DNA of 10,886 bases from an uncultured Granulosicoccaceae bacterium (GCA_937941555.1 CALDHJ010000431.1:1-10886), one strand, 5' to 3'. Shown: positions 1 through 6,604, counted from the stretch's first letter. The notes: a model not told the origin generated them from the letters alone. Translations and numbers: made by a program.

Positions 1-857
1 ATCACACCCATCACCCCGAAGGTGATCGCAAGACCGATCGCGGCGAGGACCAGGATCGAACCCAGGCTCAGCCCGAAGAACACCTGCTTGACGATGGCGT
101 AGCGTGTCTGACGCGACTCGAAAGCCTTGATCGCACGCGCCAGGGTCGCCTTTTCGGTTTCATCCTCGGTGCGTGCCAATCGGTTTTTCAACGGCGTCAA
201 CGCCGCTGGTTCATTCGACGCACCCAGCGCGCCGATCGCATCTTTCAGCGCGTCTCCCGTCGCGCCCTCGTCGCTGACCAACGTCATGGCGCGTAAATTC
301 GACAGCGCGTCACGCACCGCCGGGTCTTCTTCAGTGTCCAGCAGGCTGTCGATACGTTCGACCGGCACCGCGTGTGTGCCGAATTGCGCCCGCACGCCGG
401 CGAGGCGCTTGTCCCTGTCGCTCGCTACCAGATCGAGTGTCGCGAGGGCCGACTTCACCGCGCCACGCAGGGTGTTGTTGATCGAGACTTTTTTCGCCTC
501 CCGTCGACCGACTGTCGCGAGGGCTGCGCCGTCTTCAAGCGCATAGAGGTCGAACTTTCGGCCGGCTTTCTCACCGCGAACAAACCGGTTTTCGCTTTTC
601 CAGCGGTAGAGCTCGCCGTCGAGAATGACCTGCAGCAAGGCTTCGCTCGCCTCCGACCCGCTGTTGGCGATCCGCTCGATGGCATCGAGACGAAGCGCCT
701 TGTCACGGCCGGCGAGATCGTCCAGCGCACTCTGCAACGACGGGGACAGCTCTGCCCCCTGAGCCGGTGCACACAACACCGCAAGGCTCAGCAACAGCAC
801 ACGCCACAGACCCAAAAAAAAGTGGGGCGGCAGAGTGCCGCCCTTGATAACCATCAT
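1..857 (-). CDS. urtB: Urea ABC transporter permease UrtB, N-terminal part (runs off left edge)
   Basis: This is the inner-membrane permease of the urea ABC importer UrtABCDE; only the first 285 codons are in the window. The reading frame starts at a tandem ATG (857-855 and 854-852), 20 bp after the urtA stop. Residues about 13-34 form a hydrophobic signal-peptide-like segment ending near APAQGAE. Residues about 36-250 are a soluble, largely helical, charged domain, as expected of the long N-terminal extension known in UrtB proteins. The first transmembrane helix begins near residue 259 (KQVFFGLSLGSILVLAAIGL) and continues into AITFGVMGV, a strongly UrtB-like sequence at the edge of the window. 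The frame is open throughout, without an internal stop. The Shine-Dalgarno is weak (a purine patch in ggacagg), so coupling to urtA translation is plausible. Start choice: the second ATG, or a GTG near residue 20, cannot be excluded. The identity is confident from the combination with urtA and the permease motif. Confidence 0.9.
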   Translation of the reverse strand, partial: MMVIKGGTLPPHFFLGLWRVLLLSLAVLCAPAQGAELSPSLQSALDDLAGRDKALRLDAIERIANSGSEASEALLQVILDGELYRWKSENRFVRGEKAGRKFDLYALEDGAALATVGRREAKKVSINNTLRGAVKSALATLDLVASDRDKRLAGVRAQFGTHAVPVERIDSLLDTEEDPAVRDALSNLRAMTLVSDEGATGDALKDAIGALGASNEPAALTPLKNRLARTEDETEKATLARAIKAFESRQTRYAIVKQVFFGLSLGSILVLAAIGLAITFGVMGV

Positions 858-877
858 GGTCAGAGCCTGTCCGTGCG

Positions 878-2173
878 TCAGCTACCGCCGCCGCATGCAC
901 CCGAGACAACGTTGAAGTTGCCGCAAGCAAGCGGCGCACGCCAATCGGAAATGAGATCACGGGAACCCGGCAGGAAGTCGGACCACGCGTCACCCGGCAC
1001 AAGTCCCGGAGTCTCCCAGACGATGTCGAACTGACCATCATCCTGCACTTCGCCGATCAACACCGGCTTGGTGATGTGGTGGTTCGGCATCATCGCCGAG
1101 AAGCCACCCGAGAGGTTGGGTACCGACACGCCGAGGATGGCATCCACGACCGGATCGGTCTCGGTGGTGCCGGCCGCTTCAACGGCTTTCACCCACATGT
1201 TGAAACCGATGTAGTGCGCTTCCATCGGGTCGTTGGTCACGCGGTTTTCATCACCGATGAAATCGAGCCAGCTGTCGATGAACACTTCGTTCTCTTCGCT
1301 GTCGACGCTCATGAAGTAGTTCCAAGCCGCGAGGTGGCCAACCAGCGGTGCGGTGTCGATACCCGACAACTCTTCCTCACCGACCGAGAACGCAACGACC
1401 GGGATGTCATCGGCAGAGATGCCCTGGTTGCCGAGTTCCTTGTAGAACGGCACGTTGGCGTCACCGTTGATGGTCGAGACCACGGCGGTCTTCTTGCCAG
1501 CCGACCCGAAGGCTTTCACATCGGAGACGATCGACTGCCAGTCGGAATGTCCGAACGGCGTGTAGTTGACCAGGATATCCTCTTCGGCCACACCGTTGTC
1601 TGCCAGCCAGGCGGCGAGAATCTTGTTCGTGGTACGCGGGTAGACGTAGTCGGTTCCGAGCAGTGCCCAGCGCTCGACGCCAAGCTCGTCACGCAGGTAT
1701 TCCACCGCCGGAATCGCCTGCTGATTGGGCGCGGCGCCGGTGTAGAAAATATTCTTGGACGACTCTTCACCCTCGTACTGCACGGGGTAGAACATCAAGC
1801 CGTTGAGCTCCTCCAGTACCGGCAGAACGGATTTGCGCGACACCGATGTCCAGGAACCGAAAATGGCTGCGACCTTCTCGACCTCGATCAGCTCGCGGGC
1901 TTTCTCAGCGAAGAGCGGCCAATCCGAAGCCGGGTCGACCACCACGGCCTCAAGTTGCTTGCCGAGCAATCCACCCTTGGCATTCTGCTGATCTACCAGC
2001 ATCAACATGGTGTCTTTGAGTGTGGTCTCACTGATGGCCATCGAGCCCGACAATGAGTGCAGGACCCCGACCTTGATCGTGTCCTCAGCGGATGCTGCCA
2101 TGCTGGCAACTGATAGCGACAATGCAACCGCGGTACTCGCGAGTGCGCCGTCGAACTTCTTCAGTACGTTCAT
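878..2173 (-). CDS. urtA: Urea ABC transporter substrate-binding protein UrtA
   Basis: This periplasmic urea-binding protein (431 aa) delivers urea to the UrtBC permease. Residues 1-29 are a signal peptide (MNVLKK, a hydrophobic stretch, then the cleavage site ASA|ED). The mature protein begins TIKVGVLHSLSGSMAISETT, the hallmark start of the UrtA/FmdD/AmiC group of type I binding proteins. FGSWTSVSRKSVLPVLE and LMFYPVQYEGEESS follow, both typical of UrtA. The C-terminus has two cysteines (C417, C427) that may form a disulfide (inference). An in-frame GTG/ATG-rich extension to 2248 exists, but its residues do not look like signal peptide and MNVLKK gives a proper one, so 2173 was chosen. A GGAAA purine patch lies about 11 bp upstream. 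It is the first gene of the urt operon, with urtB 20 bp downstream, and is divergent from the M24 peptidase gene. Regulation by nitrogen status is suggested by a sigma-54-like element upstream. Confidence 0.95.
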   Translation of the reverse strand: MNVLKKFDGALASTAVALSLSVASMAASAEDTIKVGVLHSLSGSMAISETTLKDTMLMLVDQQNAKGGLLGKQLEAVVVDPASDWPLFAEKARELIEVEKVAAIFGSWTSVSRKSVLPVLEELNGLMFYPVQYEGEESSKNIFYTGAAPNQQAIPAVEYLRDELGVERWALLGTDYVYPRTTNKILAAWLADNGVAEEDILVNYTPFGHSDWQSIVSDVKAFGSAGKKTAVVSTINGDANVPFYKELGNQGISADDIPVVAFSVGEEELSGIDTAPLVGHLAAWNYFMSVDSEENEVFIDSWLDFIGDENRVTNDPMEAHYIGFNMWVKAVEAAGTTETDPVVDAILGVSVPNLSGGFSAMMPNHHITKPVLIGEVQDDGQFDIVWETPGLVPGDAWSDFLPGSRDLISDWRAPLACGNFNVVSGACGGGS

Positions 2174-2212
2174 GTACGTAGGTTTCCAAATTGATGAAAA
2201 GGCATCTCGACT

Positions 2213-2230
2213 ATGCAGAAATGCGTGCCA
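2213..2230 (-). promoter_or_regulatory. Sigma-54 (-24/-12)-like element upstream of urtA
   Basis: Read on the minus strand the site is TGGCACGCATTTCTGCAT. The -24 half (TGGCACG) is a perfect match to the RpoN consensus, and a TGC follows for the -12 half. However, the GG-to-GC distance is 11 nt instead of the usual 10, which weakens the call. If used, transcription would start near 2203, giving a leader of about 30 nt before the urtA ATG. I see no clear NtrC enhancer palindrome in the remaining intergenic region. RpoN/NtrC control of urea uptake is established in several proteobacteria; its application here is inference. Confidence 0.35.
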
Positions 2231-2345
2231 CCCCATGACCAGACCCACTTTCCCTTTCGCATCAGGGACTTAGCAAAAAACAGAATTCACGATCTACTCC
2301 GGGAGTGATTCATCGTCGTGCACGGACATCATTGCGCGCACCACG

Positions 2346-2365
2346 ACAGGGCAGAACAACCCTGT
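2346..2365. repeat. Short inverted repeat ACAGGG/CCCTGT
   Basis: Six-base arms at 2346-2351 and 2360-2365 are separated by 8 nt. The repeat sits about 55-70 bp upstream of the M24 peptidase ATG and is not followed by a T-run in either direction, so it is not a terminator. It could be an operator or be accidental. Confidence 0.3.
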
Positions 2366-2417
2366 TCAGCTTGCACGGTGGTACCATCAATCGTGTCCAC
2401 ACCACGCCATTGCACCC

Positions 2418-3536
2418 ATGACTGATACGCGCCTGACTCCCCTTCTCGACGCCCTCGCCGACCACCAGCTCGACGCCGCGGCCTTTGTGCCGGGCCCCAA
2501 TTTTTTCAGCCTGTTCGGTCGAGACTTCCACCTCATGGAACGCCCGCTGGTGGTAGTCGTCACCCGACAAGGCGAGGCTGCTGCGGTCGTCCCCGATCTC
2601 GAGATGGGCAGTTTTGGCGCAATCGACTTCCCCGGGACGGTGATCCCCTGGCGCGATCAGGACGGTTTCGACGCCGCCTTCGACGCCCTCGCCGAAGCGC
2701 TACCCAGCCTGCGCAGCAGTCAGGCATTGGGCGTCGAGTCCCAGCGCATGCGGGCCTTCGAACACATGGCGCTGCAGCGCGTGTTTCCCCAGGCGAAGAC
2801 GCTGGACGCGCACGGCGCGATTTCGGCCATGCGCATCTGCAAGACCCCCGAGCAGATCGAGAGCCTCCGCGAGGCGATCCGGCGCTCGGAACACGCGCTG
2901 GAAGTGACGCTAAAACACGTGCGGGTCGGCATGACCGAGAAAATGATCGAATCGATGCTGATCAATGCCTTGGTCGAGGCCGGTTGCGAGGGGTTGTCTT
3001 TCGACCCGATCGTGGCCGCCGCGGGCAATGCCGCCGAACCGCACGCGCACGCCCGCGACGACTACGCCATCAAGGCGGGTGACCCCTTGCTGATCGATTT
3101 CGGCGGCCGCTATCAGGGCTACAACGCCGACATCACGCGCACCTTTTTTGTCGAAACCGTGAGCGATGAACACCGCGCGTTCTACAACACCGTGCTCAAC
3201 GCCAATCTCGCCGGCCTCAAGGCGTCACAGCCAGGCAACACGGCCCACGACATCGACGACGCAGCAACCGCCGTGCTCGAGGCAAGCCCCTATCGCGATT
3301 GTGTTGTCCACAAGACCGGTCACGGCCTGGGTCTCGACGTCCACGAGGCGCCGCAGATCATGCGCGGCAACCACCACACGCTCAAACCCGGCACGCTGTT
3401 CACGGTGGAGCCCGGACTCTACCGGCCCGGGGAAATCGGTGTCCGCATCGAAGACGATGTGGCCATCACTGAAGACGGCTGTGAGGTACTGACCCACTTT
3501 CCGAAGACACTGCAGATCATCGGCACACCCGCGTGA
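2418..3536 (+). CDS. M24 family metallopeptidase (Xaa-Pro aminopeptidase/dipeptidase-like)
   Basis: This 372-aa cytoplasmic peptidase has a creatinase/prolidase-like N-terminal domain (about residues 5-130) followed by an M24 'pita-bread' catalytic domain (about 145-365). All five expected metal ligands are visible: D227 (LLIDFGG), D238 (NADITRTF), H302 (TGHGLGLDVHE), E331 (VEPGLY) and E345 (RIEDD). Additional catalytic-site histidines occur at H209 and H211 (AEPHAHARD) and H309. The family hydrolyses Xaa-Pro bonds in peptides, and the length fits bacterial PepQ/YpdF-type enzymes; the exact substrate cannot be fixed from sequence. The ATG at 2418 has no recognisable Shine-Dalgarno (ttgcaccc precedes it), but no better start lies nearby and the frame matches family N-termini. 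Its TGA overlaps the GTG of the next gene (GTGA), so the two are translationally coupled. Confidence 0.93.
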   Translation: MTDTRLTPLLDALADHQLDAAAFVPGPNFFSLFGRDFHLMERPLVVVVTRQGEAAAVVPDLEMGSFGAIDFPGTVIPWRDQDGFDAAFDALAEALPSLRSSQALGVESQRMRAFEHMALQRVFPQAKTLDAHGAISAMRICKTPEQIESLREAIRRSEHALEVTLKHVRVGMTEKMIESMLINALVEAGCEGLSFDPIVAAAGNAAEPHAHARDDYAIKAGDPLLIDFGGRYQGYNADITRTFFVETVSDEHRAFYNTVLNANLAGLKASQPGNTAHDIDDAATAVLEASPYRDCVVHKTGHGLGLDVHEAPQIMRGNHHTLKPGTLFTVEPGLYRPGEIGVRIEDDVAITEDGCEVLTHFPKTLQIIGTPA

Positions 3537-3877
3537 GCGACACCCCACTCGACTGGAACGAATTCCAACGGGTCGAACTCCGCGTCGGCACCGTGACCCA
3601 CGCCGAGGTGTTCGCCAAGGCGCGGCGGCCTGCCTACATCCTGCAGGTCGACTTCGGCGAACCCGTTGGCACGCGCAAGTCGAGCGCCCAGATCACCGAC
3701 CACTACACCCCCGAATCACTGATCGGCAAACAGGTGGTCGCCGTGGTCAACTTCCCGCCCAAACAGATCGGACCGATCATGTCCGAGTGCCTGGTGACCG
3801 GTTTTCACGATGCGAACGGACACGTCGTATTGGCAGTGCCGGACGGTGCTGTACCCAACGGCACGCGCCTGGCCTGA
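3533..3877 (+). CDS. csaA: CsaA-like tRNA-binding domain protein
   Basis: This 114-aa single-domain protein has the OB-fold tRNA-binding domain (EMAP-II/Trbp111 type, residues about 12-113). Strong family signatures are VELRVGTV (14-21), RRPAYILQVDFGEP (31-44), KSSAQIT (49-55), VVAVVNFPPKQIGP (68-81), SECLVTGF (84-91) and VPNGTRL (107-113). CsaA of Bacillus is described as an export-related chaperone-like dimer that binds tRNA; the physiological role in proteobacteria is unclear. The start is a GTG embedded in the stop of the upstream M24 gene (4-bp overlap). Starting here gives MSDTPLDWNEFQRVELRVG, which matches the usual family N-terminus. It converges with the oxidoreductase gene, with 18 bp between stop codons. 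Confidence 0.92.
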   Translation: MSDTPLDWNEFQRVELRVGTVTHAEVFAKARRPAYILQVDFGEPVGTRKSSAQITDHYTPESLIGKQVVAVVNFPPKQIGPIMSECLVTGFHDANGHVVLAVPDGAVPNGTRLA

Positions 3878-3884
3878 GGACTGC

Positions 3885-3905
3885 AAAAGCCGCAATCAGG
3901 GCGGC
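3885..3905 (-). terminator. Terminator-like hairpin at the 3' end of the oxidoreductase gene
   Basis: On the minus strand, GCCGC-(7-nt loop CCTGATT)-GCGGC is followed directly by TTTT. The oxidoreductase TGA stop (3898-3896) lies in the loop, so this would be a very compact intrinsic terminator fused to the coding end. The stem is only 5 bp and the T-tract only 4, so it is a weak candidate. On the plus strand the same stem would lie just after csaA but lacks a T-tract. Confidence 0.35.
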
Positions 3906-5023
3906 AGCAACACGAAATTGCCAACAAAGGTCTTGTCGCCAAATTGCGCCTGCGCCTTGGCAATATCCGCCAGCGGAAACGTCGCTGCGACCAATGGCCT
4001 GATCTCTCCGCGCTCAATGTAGCGAACCAGATTGGGGAACACCGGCTCGTCCCATGCCGTACACCCGATCAGGCGCAGGTCTTTCAGATAGAAATCACGC
4101 ATGTCCACGGACACAACCGGTCCGGCGATGGCGCCGCTCGACACGTATCGGCCGCCGCGCGCCAGCAACTTGAGAATCGGCCCGACGTTGTCACCTGCGA
4201 CGTTGTCAATTGCAACACTGACGCTCGATTCACCAAGGGATTCGATCAGATCCTCGCCGCGCGCGATCACTCGATCGGCGCCGAGCGCTCGCACCGCGTC
4301 GAGTTTGTCTCGGCCCGCCACCGCAACGACGTTTGCGCCGCGCCGTTTGCAGAGCTGAACCAGGGCCGATCCAACGCCACCCGAGGCGCCAGTCACCAGC
4401 ACCCGATCACTGGCACCCACCCCGGCGCGGTGCACCATGTTCTCGGCGGTACCGTAGGCACAGGGAATGGTCGCAAGCTCGGCGTCAGTCCAGTCGCAAT
4501 CGACCGCGAACACTTCGCTCGCCGGCACGCGGACAAACTGCGCAAAGGCGCCGTCGAAATCCGATGCCATCCAGATGTTTTCGAGCGAGTCATAGCCCGT
4601 CGCGCGCATGCATGCCCGCACGAGAACCCGTTGCCCGGTCTCGATTCCGTTCACACCCTCACCGAGCGCGTAGACCACACCGCAACAATCGGTGCCCTGA
4701 ATCAGTGGAAACGGCGTTTTCGCGTTCCACCCACCATCGTCCACGGCACCGCTCGGCCCGGACTCGGCCAATTGCTCGGTGCCCGCGGTGACTGACGACG
4801 AATACCAGCCCAGGCGCGTATTGATTTCAGTGTTGTTGACGCCGGCTGCACGCACTTGAACCAACACGTCGGTCGGCCCGATAGCGGGAATCGGCACATC
4901 ACGGTACTCGAGCTTGTCGTAGCCGCCGTTGCCGGTCGTCACGACCGCCTTCATGGTGCCCTGAGCCGGTTCGACATCAAACCGGTCTGCCCGGTGTTCT
5001 GTGAGGTAGGTCAGATCAACCAT
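3896..5023 (-). CDS. Zinc-type alcohol dehydrogenase-like oxidoreductase (MDR superfamily)
   Basis: This 375-aa medium-chain dehydrogenase/reductase probably catalyses an NAD(P)H-dependent alcohol, quinone or enone conversion. The GroES-like N-terminal domain spans about 24-175, followed by a Rossmann domain with the glycine-rich motif TGASGGVGSA (211-220). The usual catalytic zinc cysteine in the GxCGxD/CHTD position is replaced by asparagine (GVNNTEINTR, 61-70), so a zinc-independent, quinone-oxidoreductase-like mechanism may apply. There is an insert around 73-108. IPCAYGTAENM (186-196) precedes the nucleotide-binding half. The start is uncertain. The ATG at 5023 adds 23 residues before MKAVVTTG, and many relatives have such a short extension; the ATG at 4954 has a better Shine-Dalgarno (ctcaggg). 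The frame stays open to 5314 but there overlaps the lipoprotein gene and looks non-coding. It stands 95 bp after the lipoprotein gene. Confidence 0.87.
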   Translation of the reverse strand: MVDLTYLTEHRADRFDVEPAQGTMKAVVTTGNGGYDKLEYRDVPIPAIGPTDVLVQVRAAGVNNTEINTRLGWYSSSVTAGTEQLAESGPSGAVDDGGWNAKTPFPLIQGTDCCGVVYALGEGVNGIETGQRVLVRACMRATGYDSLENIWMASDFDGAFAQFVRVPASEVFAVDCDWTDAELATIPCAYGTAENMVHRAGVGASDRVLVTGASGGVGSALVQLCKRRGANVVAVAGRDKLDAVRALGADRVIARGEDLIESLGESSVSVAIDNVAGDNVGPILKLLARGGRYVSSGAIAGPVVSVDMRDFYLKDLRLIGCTAWDEPVFPNLVRYIERGEIRPLVAATFPLADIAKAQAQFGDKTFVGNFVLLPP

Positions 5024-5063
5024 GTTGTCTCGCAAGTCTAGGGGTGGGATCAGCTGGCTGCCG

Positions 5064-5080
5064 GACGCTGGTGTTGCGTC
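5064..5080. repeat. Small stem-loop GACGC/GCGTC downstream of the lipoprotein gene
   Basis: Five-base arms with a 7-nt spacer lie in the 95-bp gap between the lipoprotein stop and the oxidoreductase start. No T-tract follows in either direction, so it is not a convincing intrinsic terminator. Confidence 0.25.
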
Positions 5081-5118
5081 AGACCGCTGCGGGCAAACTG
5101 CACAGTAATTCGCGGGCG

Positions 5119-5514
5119 CTACGGTATCCGCTCGAAGCGCACATCCGGCATACCCGAATCCGCAACGCGTGCGATCAGGGTATCGGCGTCCTGAATCGAT
5201 ATCACCAGGTCGCGCACCGTCTGGTTGCCACCCGACAAACACACGTAAACCTTGCCGTGCAGCTGATTGCCAACCTGCGTACCGAAAAAGGCTTTCTCGT
5301 TGGCGCGCAAACACGGTGTCGCGACCGTGGTCACGACGACCAACTGGTCGCCTTGAACCGTCGCACGGTATTCACGGCCCTCGGCCGGGCCATTCGCCAT
5401 CACCCAACGGCCGCTGAGGGCCTGCACATCGATTGCACGAGACTCGGACACCGGCGCGGCGGCGCAGGCCATCAAGCCGATACAAAGTACCAACACAAAC
5501 CAGATTCGATTCAT
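5119..5514 (-). CDS. Small putative lipoprotein of unknown function
   Basis: I do not recognise this 131-aa protein. Residues 1-16 form a lipoprotein signal peptide (MNRIWFVLVLCIGLMA), with a lipobox LMAC placing the lipidated cysteine at C17. Residue +2 is Ala, which would favour outer-membrane sorting. After a short linker the mature part begins LSGRWVMANGPAEGREYRA, and it appears beta-rich. Two further cysteines (C68, C92) could form a periplasmic disulfide. The general look (LxGRW start, alternating beta strands) resembles small lipocalin-like lipoprotein folds, but I cannot assign a family. The ATG at 5514 is chosen because it gives the signal peptide; the frame extends 11 codons further upstream. 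A perfect TATAAT lies about 32 bp upstream of the ATG, so the gene may be transcribed on its own. Confidence 0.75.
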   Translation of the reverse strand: MNRIWFVLVLCIGLMACAAAPVSESRAIDVQALSGRWVMANGPAEGREYRATVQGDQLVVVTTVATPCLRANEKAFFGTQVGNQLHGKVYVCLSGGNQTVRDLVISIQDADTLIARVADSGMPDVRFERIP

Positions 5515-5545
5515 ACCGCACCACCCCGCTTTACACCCGAGCCGC

Positions 5546-5551
5546 ATTATA
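5546..5551 (-). promoter_or_regulatory. Consensus -10 box (TATAAT) for the lipoprotein gene
   Basis: Minus-strand TATAAT is a perfect sigma-70 -10 hexamer. It overlaps the TAA stop of the upstream cupin gene (GTA TAA T). Transcription would begin near 5539, leaving a leader of about 25 nt before the ATG at 5514. The -35 region at 17-bp spacing (CGTCCC) is poor, and there is no TG extension, so an activator may be needed or the match may be chance. Confidence 0.5.
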
Positions 5552-5927
5552 CGCTGCCACCCGCCAGAGGGACGGACACCCGATCGCCGTGGCTCGGTGG
5601 TGATGAGATCACCAGAAACCGCAGCGGTATCACACCCTGGTTGCTCAGCTGATGCGCGCAGCCCGCTGGGATATGCAAGCCCATACCCGACTTCATAACG
5701 GCGACCTCACCATCACACTCCAGGGTTGCCACACCCGACAACACATAGAAAAACTGCTGCGCATTGCGGTGCAGGTGGCGCGCTTCCGCGTCGCCCGGCG
5801 GTACGCACTCCTCGATCACACTCAAGGCGTCGCTGGCCAACAGGTGCCAACCCTGTGAACCCTGCCCCCAGGGATAGGCTTCAACGGTATCGGCGCTTAC
5901 AACAGCCATCGGGTTTCGGTTCTCCAT
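5547..5927 (-). CDS. Small cupin domain protein
   Basis: This 126-aa single-domain beta-barrel cupin lies in one open frame. Cupin motif 1 is visible as HLHRNAQQFFYVLSG (51-65): both histidines are present, but the usual glutamate is replaced by glutamine (Q57/Q58), as in several small cupin subgroups. Motif 2 is GMGLHIPAGCAHQLSN (81-96) with H92. The probable metal ligands are therefore H51, H53 and H92, with a Gln. Substrate and reaction cannot be deduced. The ATG at 5927 (MENRNPM) is preferred; a TTG at 5942 or the ATG at 5909 are alternatives, and none has a strong Shine-Dalgarno. It follows the HCCA-isomerase-like gene by 36 bp and may be co-transcribed with it. Its stop codon is embedded in the -10 box of the next gene. 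Confidence 0.87.
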   Translation of the reverse strand: MENRNPMAVVSADTVEAYPWGQGSQGWHLLASDALSVIEECVPPGDAEARHLHRNAQQFFYVLSGVATLECDGEVAVMKSGMGLHIPAGCAHQLSNQGVIPLRFLVISSPPSHGDRVSVPLAGGSV

Positions 5928-5963
5928 CGTTTTTGGCGGCAATCTCGCAAGCGACCGCCAGAG

Positions 5964-6578
5964 TCACGTTGCAGGCGGTTCGGCGCCACGATCGCGGGCC
6001 ATTTCTGCTGCTGCCAGCGCTTGCAACAGTCTGTCGTTGCCCCAGAACAGCTCACCGGCGACGACAAAACTTGGCGCCCCGAACAGATGTTGTGCTCGGG
6101 CTTGAGCGGTCTGGTCCGCCAAACGGGCCTTGGCCACAGGCGTTTGCGCTTCAGCCAACACGCTGTCGCCATCCAGCCCGAGCCCGTCCAGACACGCCCC
6201 GACCACGGCGGCATCCGCGATATCAAGATCCTGTTCGAAATTGGCGCGAAACACAGCCCGGACAAACGCCGGCACCCAATCGGCTTCCTGGAAGCCGCAC
6301 GCGACGCGCGCAGCCAACAGACCATTGCGCGGAAACTGCGAAGGGCGCTGATACGGCAACTCGGCGGCATGGCATACACGCTCCAGATCACGCCACATGT
6401 AGCGCCCCTGGTCAGCAAACAGATTGAACGGCGAATCCGACCAGCCCTGTTCACGGAAAATCGGGCCGAGCAGAAACGCCTTCCACTGCAGAGTGATGCC
6501 GCGCGATTGTGCTTCGCGCTCAATGCGCGCCGCCGCCGGGTAGGAATAAGTGCTGGCGAAATCGAACCAGAATTCCAT
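5964..6578 (-). CDS. DsbA family / 2-hydroxychromene-2-carboxylate isomerase-like protein
   Basis: This 204-aa thioredoxin-fold protein belongs to the HCCA isomerase/kappa-class GST branch of the DsbA superfamily. The N-terminus FWFDFASTYSYPAA (3-16) has Ser (S9) where DsbA has the CXXC cysteine, the expected site for glutathione activation in HCCA isomerases. The C-terminal part has the family signature FGAPSFVVAGELFWGNDRL (166-184), including the cis-Pro loop GAPSF. An alpha-helical insertion occupies about 40-160. There is no signal peptide, so it is cytoplasmic. Such proteins isomerise aromatic degradation intermediates using glutathione, but many chromosomal copies have unknown substrates, and no aromatic catabolic genes are visible here. 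The ATG at 6578 starts directly at the beta-1 strand. An upstream frame extension to 6620 is open but unlike the family. The Shine-Dalgarno is poor. Confidence 0.88.
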   Translation of the reverse strand: MEFWFDFASTYSYPAAARIEREAQSRGITLQWKAFLLGPIFREQGWSDSPFNLFADQGRYMWRDLERVCHAAELPYQRPSQFPRNGLLAARVACGFQEADWVPAFVRAVFRANFEQDLDIADAAVVGACLDGLGLDGDSVLAEAQTPVAKARLADQTAQARAQHLFGAPSFVVAGELFWGNDRLLQALAAAEMARDRGAEPPAT

Positions 6579-6604
6579 CAGAAACGTGCTGCTGTCAGTG
6601 ATCA

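Larger units (their letters stand above)
2174..2417. other. Divergent intergenic region between urtA and the M24 peptidase gene
   Basis: These 244 bp must hold the promoters of both divergent transcripts. Besides the sigma-54-like site on the urtA side, I see an imperfect hairpin or operator-like repeat ACAGGG-(8 nt)-CCCTGT at 2346-2365 and a perfect 8-bp palindrome TGGTACCA at 2379-2386. These lie on the peptidase side. No convincing sigma-70 -35/-10 pair is visible in either direction. The open frames crossing it (extensions of urtA and a minus-strand frame reading from inside the peptidase gene) look non-coding. Confidence 0.6.

Noticed and set aside
1076..2056. Long plus-strand open frame opposite urtA
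   Set aside because: It is an antisense shadow of a well-recognised urtA, rich in His, Arg and Gly as expected of the opposite strand of a GC-rich gene.
2319..2336. Plus-strand second sigma-54-like string (TGCACG...TTGC) upstream of the peptidase
   Set aside because: It lacks the invariant GG at -24, so it does not meet the minimal RpoN requirement.
3944..4795. Long plus-strand open frame opposite the oxidoreductase gene
   Set aside because: An antisense shadow with no domain-like sequence; the minus-strand MDR protein is convincing.
5024..5314. Long upstream extension of the oxidoreductase frame
   Set aside because: It overlaps the lipoprotein gene in another phase and has no family-like sequence; a start at 5023 or 4954 is sufficient.
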